Assembly: GCF_008087625.1 (NCBI RefSeq)
Contig: NZ_CP042997.1
Coordinates: 7,130,001 to 7,194,000 of the forward strand
Length of the DNA stretch: 64,000 nucleotides
Source: Aquisphaera giovannonii
Lineage (GTDB): Bacteria; Planctomycetota; Planctomycetia; Isosphaerales; Isosphaeraceae
Direction of reading: 5' to 3'
The position numbers and the translations under genes were made by a program. Below, one piece after another: positions 37,560 through 45,734 of this stretch. How positions within the stretch are numbered: the stretch's first letter is position 1; every line of letters begins with the position of its first letter. The notes beneath the pieces were generated by a model that did no database searches, was not told the origin of the DNA, and saw nothing but the letters and a program-made list of their open reading frames with translations.

Positions 37560-38777
37560 TCAGACCGAGATGAAGCTGTCGGGATCGGACCACTGCCCGA
37601 GCTCTTGCTGGAACTTCTGGCTCTTGTCCACGACGATCTGGCCGTCGTCCGCCAGGGTCACCTTGTACCGCTCCAGGGGCCGCGGCGCCGGCCCCTCGAA
37701 GTTGATGCCGGTGACGTAGAAGCCGCTGCCGTGGCACGGGCACTTGAACTTCTGCTCGCCGGCCAGCCAGTTCGGCGGGCAGCCGAGGTGCGTGCAGATC
37801 GTGGAGAGGGCGTAGATGATGTCCTGCCCGTCGTAGCGGGTGGACCGGACGATCCAGAATCCCCACTCGGCCTTGAACCGCTCGTTGACGTCCTCCGGGT
37901 CGAACTTGCCCGGCTCGCCGACCTTGATGGTGCTGGGCGGCTCCGCCAGGACGTTGGGGAACATGAACCGGCCGAGCATGCCCGTGAAGGCGACGCAGCC
38001 GGCCGCGAAGGAGGTCCACGCGAGGGCGATCCACGAGACGAAGAGGGGGCCGAGGAAGAAGCCGCGGCGGCTGGAATGGTCGACGCCTTCGGCGCCCGCG
38101 GTTGTCGCCGCCGCCTTGCTGGGCTTCGGCAGCACGGACGAGGGCTTGGCGGCGGACGCCTTCGCCGCCGGCTTGGGTGGGGCCGCGGCGGCCGCCGCGG
38201 CCGCGGCCTCCTTGTCCTTCCGGGCGCCCGCCTGGCGGAGGGCCTCGGCCAGGTCCTTGGGGTCGGTGATCTTGTCGAGCGGCGGGATCGCCCTGGGCTC
38301 GCCCGCGGCCGGCGCGGCGGGCTTCGCCGCCGCCGGCTTGGCCGGGGCGGCTCCCGCGGCGGGGGCCGCGGCGCCGCCGCGGGCGGCGGCGAGCTTCTCC
38401 GCCAGCGTCAAGGGACGGCCCAGGGGCTTGGCCGGGGGCGGCACGGCCGGGGCCGGCGGCTCAACCGCCGGGGCGTCCCCCGCCGCGACCTTCGCGGCGG
38501 CGCCGGGTGCCGGCGCGGCCGCGGCGGCCGGCGGGGCCGTGCCCCCCGCCCTGGCCGCCGCCAGCTTCTCCTTGACGGTCAACGGCCGCCCCAGGCTCGA
38601 CGGCGTCGGCCCGGCGGCGACGGCGGGACTGGCCGGGGGCGGTGCGGGGGCGGCTTCCGCGGCCGCCTCCTCGATCGGGGCGGCCGCCGGCTCGGGCTCG
38701 GCGGCGGGCTGTGGCGTCGCTGGACCTCCCCGCCTCGCCGCTTCCAGGATCTCCTGCACGCTCGGGCGCTTCGCCAT
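37560..38777 (-). CDS. Rieske iron-sulfur protein with repeat-bearing N-terminus
   Basis: 405 residues, about twice the usual length. The C-terminal domain binds a [2Fe-2S] cluster through C328, H330, C346 and H349 (CTHLGC and CPCHGSG), with C333-C348 as the disulfide. One membrane helix lies at about 240-266 after a twin-arginine-like SSRRGF. The first 235 residues are Ala/Pro-rich and lie on the cytoplasmic side. Within them a 15-16-residue unit occurs three times: RPSVQEILEAARRGG (4-18), RPLTVKEKLAAARAGG (64-79) and RPLTLAEKLAAARGG (121-135). The gene is first in the operon encoding the cytochrome b halves and the octahaem cytochrome. The N-terminal repeats may be docking helices; nothing in the sequence shows their partner. 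Confidence 0.94.
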   Translation of the reverse strand: MAKRPSVQEILEAARRGGPATPQPAAEPEPAAAPIEEAAAEAAPAPPPASPAVAAGPTPSSLGRPLTVKEKLAAARAGGTAPPAAAAAPAPGAAAKVAAGDAPAVEPPAPAVPPPAKPLGRPLTLAEKLAAARGGAAAPAAGAAPAKPAAAKPAAPAAGEPRAIPPLDKITDPKDLAEALRQAGARKDKEAAAAAAAAAPPKPAAKASAAKPSSVLPKPSKAAATTAGAEGVDHSSRRGFFLGPLFVSWIALAWTSFAAGCVAFTGMLGRFMFPNVLAEPPSTIKVGEPGKFDPEDVNERFKAEWGFWIVRSTRYDGQDIIYALSTICTHLGCPPNWLAGEQKFKCPCHGSGFYVTGINFEGPAPRPLERYKVTLADDGQIVVDKSQKFQQELGQWSDPDSFISV

Positions 38778-39167
38778 GATTCTGTCCCGACCTCCGCATG
38801 GATGGTCCGTCCGCCTGGCCGGCGGCTGCGTTCGCCCACGGCCTTATCGCGAACCGACTGCCGTCCTCGCGGGCCGACTCGGCTTCATATGTTGTCTCTG
38901 TGCCGCAAGCACGTGAGGTCGACCTCTGGTGCCCGACGCGGTGTCCGGGGCCGGGCTGGGCCCCCGGCCCATCCCTCGACCGAGGCAGGACGGGCAGGAC
39001 CGCGGCGCGACGGAATCCCGCCGCCGGGCGACGAGACCGAAGGCCCCCGCGTCGCCGACCGAGCGACGCCGGAGGTTGATCGCATAGACTAGCAGGCCGG
39101 ACGGGCGTCGGCAACTCCCCCGTCAGGGAACTTCCCGCCGCGCACAAGGCCCTGAAAATGGGAGGCT
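38778..39167. other. 390 nt without a recognised gene
   Basis: Lies between the start of the Rieske gene and the stop of the enzyme I gene, both on the minus strand. It should hold the promoter of the respiratory operon and the terminator of ptsI. I found no clear hairpin with a T-run and no convincing promoter hexamers, and no HPr gene. Confidence 0.5.
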
Positions 39168-40937
39168 TCAGACCGCATCGAACACTTCCAGGGTGCTCGA
39201 GATTTCCCTCAGTCGCGCGGTGAGGTAGGAGCGGATCTCGTCGCTCGTGGAGAGCTGGAGGACGTGGTGGGCGAACCGCTCGGCCTGCGCGGTCGTCACC
39301 GCGCCGAGCAGGTTCTTCACCGCGGGGATGAACGCCGGGCTCATGCTGAACCGGCGCAGGCCCATGCCGAAGAGCACCAGCGCCGACCGGGGCTGGCCGG
39401 CCATCTCGCCGCAGAGGGTGACGGGCGTCCCGGTGCGATTGCAGGCGTCCAGGACCATCTGGAGGACGCGGAAGATCGACGGGCTCAGCGGCTCGCAGAG
39501 GTGGGCGACCTTGGGATTGTCCCGGTCGGATGCCACGAGGTACTGGATCAGGTCGTTGGAGCCGATCGAGATGAAGTCCGTCTCCCGCAGGATCGCGTCG
39601 ATGCAGATGGCCGCGGCCGGCACCTCGACCATGACGCCGGTCTTCACGTCGTCCGCGAAGGGGACGCCCTCGCGCCTCAGGTTCTCCCGCGTCTCCCGGA
39701 CGACCTTGTTGATCCTCTTCAGTTCTTCCAGCGTCGTGATCATCGGGAAGAGCATCGAGACCTTCCCGTGGCGGCCCGCCCGGAGGATGGCGCGGATCTG
39801 CGTGATCATCAGCTTGGGATTCTCGAGGAAGATCCGGATCGATCGCCAGCCCATGAAGGGGTTCGGCTCGCTCCGCCTCCCGAGGTAGGCGACGGTCTTG
39901 TCGCCGCCGAGGTCCAGAGTCCGGATGGTCACGGCCTGGTTGGGCGAGTTGACGATGATCTGACGATAGTACTCGAACTGCTCCTCCTCGCCCGGCACGT
40001 CGTGATGGGTCAGGAAGAGGTATTCGGTCCGGAAGAGCCCCACGCCGGTCGCACCGACCGTGTTGGCCGCGTGGACGTCGGCGATGTTGTTGATGTTCGC
40101 CAGCAGCTCCATGCGGTTGCCGTCGAGGCTCCGCGCCGGCTCGTCCCGGTTGGCGATCAGGCTGTCCTTCAGGTGGAAGAACTCGCGCTGGACCTTGCGG
40201 TAAAAGGTCGTCTCGTCCTGGTCCGGCCGGACGATGACCAGCCCTTCCCTGCCGTCGACGACGAGCGGGTCGCCGCTGCGGACGAGGCTCAGGATGCCCT
40301 CGACGCCCGAGACGGCCGGGATCCCGCGGCTCCTCGCCAGGATCGCCGCGTGGCTGGTCGTGCCCCCGACCTCCGTGACGATGCCCGCGATCGGCAGCTC
40401 GCCGAGGCTCATCGCCTGGCTGGGCAGGATCTCGTGGGCGACCAGGACGACCGGCTCGTCCCCCTCGCGGGACTCCAGGGACCTGTCGCGGGCCGGATCC
40501 TTCTTCCTCGCGAGGTGCGAGCCGATCCGCAGGATGACGTCGCGGAGGTCGTTGAGCCGCTCGCGGAAGTACTCCTGCTCGATCCTCGCGAACTGGGCGA
40601 CGTATCCCTGCATCACCTGCTGCAGCGCCGACAGCGCGGTGAGGTTCTGCTCCTCGATCAAGGAATGCACCCGCGAGAGCAGGCCCGGGTCGCTCAGGAT
40701 CTGGAGATGGGTCTGGAAGATCTCCGCGGCGGACGGCCCCAGCTCCTGCGCGACGCGCTGGACCAGCCCTTCCAGCTCCGAGGCCGCCTCCTCCACCGCC
40801 CGGTCGAAGAACGCGGTCTCCGCGCCGACCAGGCCGGGGTCGTCCAGGTGCTGCGGCTCGGTGGGCCCCAGGGCCGACTCCACGCGGTACGCCACGCCGA
40901 CGACCACCCCGGGACTGACACCGACGCCTTTATGCAT
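39168..40937 (-). CDS. ptsI: PTS enzyme I (phosphoenolpyruvate-protein phosphotransferase)
   Basis: 589-residue soluble enzyme that takes phosphate from phosphoenolpyruvate and passes it to HPr. The N-terminal HPr-binding helices are followed by the swivelling domain with active-site H196 in GGTTSHAAILARS. The C-terminal TIM barrel binds phosphoenolpyruvate (FRTEYLFL; RTLDLGGDK; SIGSNDLIQYLVASDRDN; LCGEMAGQP, where the conserved catalytic cysteine is present). Length and domain order are typical. No HPr or EII gene adjoins it, so it may serve a regulatory PTS or a partner encoded elsewhere. It is divergent from the ABC-F gene, and a possible -10 (TATGAT, minus strand 41021-41026) lies 84 nt before its start. 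Confidence 0.96.
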   Translation of the reverse strand: MHKGVGVSPGVVVGVAYRVESALGPTEPQHLDDPGLVGAETAFFDRAVEEAASELEGLVQRVAQELGPSAAEIFQTHLQILSDPGLLSRVHSLIEEQNLTALSALQQVMQGYVAQFARIEQEYFRERLNDLRDVILRIGSHLARKKDPARDRSLESREGDEPVVLVAHEILPSQAMSLGELPIAGIVTEVGGTTSHAAILARSRGIPAVSGVEGILSLVRSGDPLVVDGREGLVIVRPDQDETTFYRKVQREFFHLKDSLIANRDEPARSLDGNRMELLANINNIADVHAANTVGATGVGLFRTEYLFLTHHDVPGEEEQFEYYRQIIVNSPNQAVTIRTLDLGGDKTVAYLGRRSEPNPFMGWRSIRIFLENPKLMITQIRAILRAGRHGKVSMLFPMITTLEELKRINKVVRETRENLRREGVPFADDVKTGVMVEVPAAAICIDAILRETDFISIGSNDLIQYLVASDRDNPKVAHLCEPLSPSIFRVLQMVLDACNRTGTPVTLCGEMAGQPRSALVLFGMGLRRFSMSPAFIPAVKNLLGAVTTAQAERFAHHVLQLSTSDEIRSYLTARLREISSTLEVFDAV

Positions 40938-41401
40938 GACGAGCCCACCGCCGAAGGTCGATCGTACCGCGTGCCGCCCGCCCGGACGCGGCGAGGAAAG
41001 GCCCCGCCCGGGTCGAGCTTATCATAGCATCTGAGAGGAACGCTTTCCGCCGGGCCCTCCCCCCGTCGGCGACACGCCACCGACGTGACCGGCTCCGGGC
41101 CCGGCCGGACCGGGCCCGCTCCCTGGCAGCGGTGGGGCGGATCCCCCCGCTCGTCGCACACGCACCCAATAGCCTAGACCTTGGATCTCGCGCCGTCTAG
41201 CTCGGATCGATCGCGAAGCCCGCCGCAATCGCCGTGGTCGCACGATGAGGGAGGCGGCCCTCTCGCCGCCTCCCCGGCCCTGGCGAGCCCGGCCAAGTCG
41301 GCTCGATATCGCGGGGGCGATCGGATAGCCTCGACTCCTCGCGAGCCTTCGCGGCTCGCCGGGCGTCTCGCGGGTTTCCAGTCGTCGTTCCGGGTCCATC
41401 G
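40938..41401. other. 464-nt divergent intergenic region
   Basis: Separates ptsI (minus) from the ABC-F gene (plus) and should hold both promoters. On the minus strand TATGAT (41021-41026) is the best -10 candidate for ptsI but has no good -35. Open frames on the minus strand here are continuations of ABC-F antisense frames and are not supported as genes. Confidence 0.45.
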
Positions 41402-43192
41402 ATGGCACTGCTGAGCTTGTCGGGTGTGAGCCTTTCGTTCGGGGGCCCCCGCCTCCTCGACGGGGCGGAGTTGCAGGTCGAGGCGGGTGAGCGGCTCTGC
41501 CTGCTCGGGCGCAACGGCGAGGGGAAGAGCACCCTGCTGCGGCTGATCGCCGGCGAGATCGAGCCCGACGAGGGCACGGTGCTGAGGAGGCAGGGGCTCA
41601 GGGTCTCGCACCTCGTGCAGGACGTGCCGGCCGGCGAGGACGTGACGGTCGCCCATGTCGTGGCCGGGGGCCTGCCGGAGCACGATCGCGAGCAGGGCGG
41701 CGACGATCACCGGGTGGAGACGGTCCTGTCCCGGGTCGGGCTCGACCCGGGGGCGTACTTCTCGCAGCTCTCCTCGGGCATGCGGCGACGGGCCCTGCTC
41801 GCACGGGCGATCGTCGGCGACCCCGACCTGCTGCTGCTCGACGAGCCGACGAATCACCTCGACATCGAGTCGATCCGATGGCTGGAGACGTTCCTGCTCC
41901 GCCATCCCGGCACGATCGTGTTCGTCACGCACGATCGCGTCTTCCTCGAACGGCTCGCGACCCGGATCGTGGAGCTGGACCGCGGCCGGGTCTTCGACTG
42001 GGCCTGCGACTATCCGACGTTCCTCCGGCGGAGGGACGAGCTGCTCGCGGCCGAGGCCCGCCAGCGCGAGCTCTTCGACAAGAAGCTCGCCCAGGAGGAG
42101 GTCTGGATTCGCAAGGGCGTCGAGGCCCGCCGCACGCGCAATGAGGGCCGCGTCCGGGCCCTCGAGGCGATGCGAAGGGCTCACCGACAGCGGCGAGATC
42201 GGCAGAGCACCGCGCGGATGCAGGCCCAGGAGGCCGAGCGGACCGGCACGCTGGTCATCGAAGCGGAGTCGGTCGAGTTTTCCTACGAAGGCCGCCCCGT
42301 CATCCGCGACCTGACGACCACGATCCTCCGCGGCGACAAGGTGGGGATCATCGGCCCCAACGGCTCGGGCAAGACGACGACGATCCGCCTGCTCCTCGGC
42401 CAGCTCGATCCCGCCGCGGGATCCGTGCGACGGGGGACGAACCTGGAGGTCGCCTATTTCGAGCAGCTCAAGTCGTCGCTCGACGACGAGAAGACGGTCC
42501 AGAAGAACGTCAGCGACTACGACACCATCTCCATCGACGGCCGGGATCGCCACATCCTGGGCTATCTCCAGGACTTCCTCTTCCCGCCCGAGCGATCTCG
42601 GACTCTGGTCAAGTACCTCTCCGGCGGGGAGCGGAGCCGGCTCCTGCTCGCGAAGCTCTTCACCAAGCCGTCCAATGTCCTGGTCCTCGACGAGCCGACC
42701 AACGACCTGGACATCGAGACGCTCGAGCTCCTCGAGTCCCTGCTCGTCGAGTACGGCGGCACCATCCTCCTCGTCAGCCACGACCGCGCCTTCCTGAACG
42801 ACGTCGTCACGAGCACCCTGGTGATCGAGGCCGACGGCACGGTCAAGGAGTACGAGGGCGGTTACGACGACTACCTTCGCCAGCGTCCCGCCGACGCCGC
42901 GAACGAGGCCAGGCCCGCGGCCGATCCGGATCGCAAGAAGGCGGCCGCCCCGACCTCGCCCCAGCAGCGAAAGCGCAGCTTCAAGGAGCGGAAGGAGCTG
43001 GAAACGCTGCCGGCGAGGATCGAGGAACTCGAACTCCAGGTCGCCGAGCTCCACCAGTCGATGGCGGACCCGGGGTTCTATCGCCGCGATCGCGACGAGA
43101 TCGCCCGCGAGCGCGGCCGACTCGAGTCGCTCGAGCGGGACCTCGCCGCCGCCTACGAGCGTTGGAATGCTTTGGAAGAGCTCTCGGACTGA
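41402..43192 (+). CDS. ABC-F family ATPase (Uup-like)
   Basis: 596-residue soluble protein with two ATPase domains and no membrane segment. Domain 1 has Walker A GRNGEGKS (36-43), a divergent signature LSSGMRRRALLARAIV and Walker B LLLLDEPTNHLD. A charged helical linker (about 225-285) connects it to domain 2, with Walker A GPNGSGKT (318-325), signature LSGGERSRLLLAK and Walker B VLVLDEPTNDLD. The C-terminal 70 residues form a coiled coil (LPARIEELELQVAELHQSMA), as in Uup. ABC-F proteins act on ribosomes or DNA-related processes rather than transport; the specific role is not determined. It is followed after 163 nt by the metallophosphoesterase gene on the same strand. Confidence 0.95.
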   Translation: MALLSLSGVSLSFGGPRLLDGAELQVEAGERLCLLGRNGEGKSTLLRLIAGEIEPDEGTVLRRQGLRVSHLVQDVPAGEDVTVAHVVAGGLPEHDREQGGDDHRVETVLSRVGLDPGAYFSQLSSGMRRRALLARAIVGDPDLLLLDEPTNHLDIESIRWLETFLLRHPGTIVFVTHDRVFLERLATRIVELDRGRVFDWACDYPTFLRRRDELLAAEARQRELFDKKLAQEEVWIRKGVEARRTRNEGRVRALEAMRRAHRQRRDRQSTARMQAQEAERTGTLVIEAESVEFSYEGRPVIRDLTTTILRGDKVGIIGPNGSGKTTTIRLLLGQLDPAAGSVRRGTNLEVAYFEQLKSSLDDEKTVQKNVSDYDTISIDGRDRHILGYLQDFLFPPERSRTLVKYLSGGERSRLLLAKLFTKPSNVLVLDEPTNDLDIETLELLESLLVEYGGTILLVSHDRAFLNDVVTSTLVIEADGTVKEYEGGYDDYLRQRPADAANEARPAADPDRKKAAAPTSPQQRKRSFKERKELETLPARIEELELQVAELHQSMADPGFYRRDRDEIARERGRLESLERDLAAAYERWNALEELSD

Positions 43193-43355
43193 TCCGGCCG
43201 TCGCCCCCGGGCGTGGCGAACGCCGGCCCGCCTCATCGTGCGGAGGGCCGGATGCGTGCTAGAATCGCCGGGGGCGACACGGTCGTGAATGGCGCATCGC
43301 CCCCGTCCACCCCGGTCCCCGCCGCCGGCATCCCAACTCACGGCGCTCCACCTCC

Positions 43356-44222
43356 ATGCCCGACCCTCAGAAGATCCTGGCGACCCTGAAGCGAGCGACC
43401 GACCTCATGCGGGCCACGCCGGGCCGTCAGGGCTCGGTAGTACACCTGCCCGACGCGGACGAGGTCATGGTCGTCGGCGACCTCCACGGCAACCTCGACG
43501 CCTTCCGCCTGGCCCTCCACGTCGCCGGCCTGGGCCAGCATCCCGGGCGGCACCTCGTGCTCCAGGAGCTGATCCACGAGATCAACAAATACGACGAGGA
43601 CCGTCCGGACCGATCGCACCGGCTCGTGGACCTGGTCTCGGCCCTGAAATGCCAGTACCCCGATCGCGTCCACCTGATCCTGGGCAACCACGAATTGTCC
43701 GAGCTGACCGGACGCGTCATCGGCAAGGACGGCCAGGCCCTGAATCTCCGATTCCGGCTCGGAATCGAGCAGGCGTACGGCGCCCATACCAATGAGATCT
43801 ACCGGGCGTACATCGACTTATTCGGCGCCTTGCCCGTCGCGGTCCGCACGGCGAACCGGGTGCTGGCGATCCATTCGATCCCGGACGGCCGCTACCTGGA
43901 CACGATCGACCTCGATGTCCTCCGGTCGGGCCGGTGGTCCGAGGAGTCGATGAAGCGTGGAGGGACGATCTATGCCGTCACCTGGGGCCGCGACACGACC
44001 CCGGAGACCGCCGACCGTTTCGCCGCCATGCTCGACTGCGACTTCTTCGTGACGGGCCACCAACCCTGCGATGAGGGCTTCCGACGGGCGAGTCACCGCC
44101 AGGTCATCGTGGACGGCACGTACCCATCCCCGGCTTATTGCCTCTTCCAGAGTCGCGAGCCGACGTCCATCGACTCGCTCCTCGCATCCTGCAGCCTGTT
44201 CGATTTGCACACCCGCGATTGA
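43356..44222 (+). CDS. calcineurin-like metallophosphoesterase with altered metal motif
   Basis: 288-residue soluble protein. The first metal motif is D42-L-H44-G-N (VVGDLHGNLDAF) and the third is G110-N-H112-E (LILGNHELSE); later histidines lie in VTGHQPCDEGF. The middle motif GD-x-x-DRG, which gives the bridging metal ligand in phosphoprotein-phosphatase-type enzymes, is not present: the equivalent region reads RHLVLQELIHEINKYDEDRP. Downstream features (ALKCQYPDRVHLILGN; VLAIHSIPDGRYLDTIDLD) agree with the fold. The substrate is unknown, and the missing aspartate may change metal use. The ATG at 43356 is the best start, though its ribosome-binding site is weak. The TGA is followed at once by a hairpin. 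Confidence 0.85.
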   Translation: MPDPQKILATLKRATDLMRATPGRQGSVVHLPDADEVMVVGDLHGNLDAFRLALHVAGLGQHPGRHLVLQELIHEINKYDEDRPDRSHRLVDLVSALKCQYPDRVHLILGNHELSELTGRVIGKDGQALNLRFRLGIEQAYGAHTNEIYRAYIDLFGALPVAVRTANRVLAIHSIPDGRYLDTIDLDVLRSGRWSEESMKRGGTIYAVTWGRDTTPETADRFAAMLDCDFFVTGHQPCDEGFRRASHRQVIVDGTYPSPAYCLFQSREPTSIDSLLASCSLFDLHTRD

Positions 44223-44228
44223 ACGGAT

Positions 44229-44253
44229 TTCCGTTTCGACCGAAGAAACGGAA
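44229..44253 (+). terminator. hairpin after the metallophosphoesterase gene
   Basis: Perfect 9-bp inverted repeat TTCCGTTTC/GAAACGGAA with a 7-nt loop, starting 6 nt after the stop codon. Only a weak T-rich segment (GGTTCTGTC) follows, so it may act as a terminator with a poor U-tract or as an mRNA 3'-end stabiliser. Confidence 0.55.
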
Positions 44254-44390
44254 GTAACGGTTCTGTCGGTCCAAAGCCTGGTTGGGTCCTCGACCGGCCA
44301 CCAAGCGAGGTGTAGCCTGGATCTTGCGGGGCCGCGACCGGGAATCCCTGCAAGGCCCCGCACAATCCCGCCTCCACAGGAGCTCGATCG

Positions 44391-45605
44391 ATGTCCGATC
44401 CAGTGCCCACCGCGATGCAACGTCGCGCCTTCATGCAGTCCGGGGCCGGCGTCGCGGCCGCGCTCGCCTTCACGACTTCATCGATCACCCACGGCCAGGA
44501 ACCAAGCGCGGCCGAAAGCCCGGCGCCGGCCCTCCCCACGCGCAGGCTCGGGAAGACCGGCGTGGACGTGACCATCCTCAACGCGGGCACCCTCCGGATC
44601 GCCGGCTTCATGGACCGGCTGCTCCGCCTCTCCTTCGCCCGCGGCGTCCGACATTACGACACGGCCAGGGTCTACGGCTCGGAGCCGGCCTTCAAGAAGT
44701 GGTTCGCCGAGAGGCCCGAGGTCCGCAAGCAGATTTTCCTCGCCACGAAGCAACCCGTACGGTCGTTCGGGGAGGTCCTCAAGGGCATCGACGAGCGCCT
44801 CGACGAGCTGGGGACGGACTACATCGACCTGCTCTACTACCACGGCCTCGGCAAGAAGCAGGTGGACTGGCCCAAGAGCAAGGAGATGAAGGACGAGGTC
44901 GAGGCCATCAAGAAGACGGGCAAGGTCAGGTTCGTCGGCTTCACCACGCACGATTCGACGATCCCGCAGCTCCTCGAGAACGCGGCGATCGGCAACTTCG
45001 TGGACGTGATCATGCTGGCTTACGCGCCCTGGATGAAGAAGGACTCGCCGCTCAACAAGGCCCTCGACCGCTGCCACGACAAGGACATCGGCCTGATCGC
45101 CATGAAGCTCTTCGCCGGCCGGGGGGCGTTGGCCCAGGTCAAGGACCGGGTGCCCGCACTGAAGGAACGCGGGCTGACCCCGCATCAGGGCCTCCTCCAT
45201 GCCGCCTGGAGCGACGAGCGGCTCGCGAACGTCTGCATCGCGATGACGAACACCGACCAGTTGCGGGAGGCCGTCGAGGCCGCACGCCGATTCCAGCCCC
45301 TCAGGGCGGCCCAGATCGACGAGCTCCGCGACGCCGTCCTCGACTCGAATCCGACGATGTGCGCGAACTGCGACGGCAGCTGCGGCCACGCCGGTGGAAC
45401 GAAGGCCGAGCTGGGCCAGCTCGCCCGCCTCCTCACCTACCACGACGACCTCGGTGCCCGCGTCCTGGCCCGCGAGGAGTACGCGGGCCTCACCGCCGAG
45501 CAGCGCGACTGGCACGACGCCGACCTGGAGGCGGCCCGCAAGGCCTGCCACAGCGGCCTGGACTTCGCGACCTTGCTCCCCCGGGTGGACAGGCTCCTGG
45601 GCTGA
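44391..45605 (+). CDS. Tat-exported aldo/keto reductase
   Basis: 404-residue NAD(P)-dependent aldo/keto reductase with an N-terminal twin-arginine signal (R11-R12-AFMQSGAGVAAALAF), so it is predicted to act in the periplasm, unusual for this family. The barrel shows the expected tetrad regions: Asp and Tyr in HYDTARVYGSEPAF, Lys in IFLATKQ and His in LLYYHGLG. Near the C-terminus is a C324-A-N-C327-D-G-S-C331 cluster (CxxCxxxC) that resembles the partial iron-sulfur or zinc motifs seen in some exported AKRs. AGGAG eight bases before the ATG supports the start. The substrate is unknown. It is followed by the alpha/beta hydrolase gene, also exported, and the two may act on the same compound class. 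Confidence 0.9.
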   Translation: MSDPVPTAMQRRAFMQSGAGVAAALAFTTSSITHGQEPSAAESPAPALPTRRLGKTGVDVTILNAGTLRIAGFMDRLLRLSFARGVRHYDTARVYGSEPAFKKWFAERPEVRKQIFLATKQPVRSFGEVLKGIDERLDELGTDYIDLLYYHGLGKKQVDWPKSKEMKDEVEAIKKTGKVRFVGFTTHDSTIPQLLENAAIGNFVDVIMLAYAPWMKKDSPLNKALDRCHDKDIGLIAMKLFAGRGALAQVKDRVPALKERGLTPHQGLLHAAWSDERLANVCIAMTNTDQLREAVEAARRFQPLRAAQIDELRDAVLDSNPTMCANCDGSCGHAGGTKAELGQLARLLTYHDDLGARVLAREEYAGLTAEQRDWHDADLEAARKACHSGLDFATLLPRVDRLLG

Positions 45606-45734
45606 TCCTGCGGCAAGGGTCCGGGACCTCCCTGCTGCACATCCGGCGGGCCCTTGAGTCGGAAATCCTCCCCGATACGATGAGTGCCGACGGTCCGCCC
45701 TTCGCGGGCCTCGGCATCCGTCGGGAGGAAGCTC

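Noticed and set aside
41174-43054. 626-residue minus-strand open frame
   Set aside because: Antisense to the ABC-F gene with two intact Walker/signature sets.
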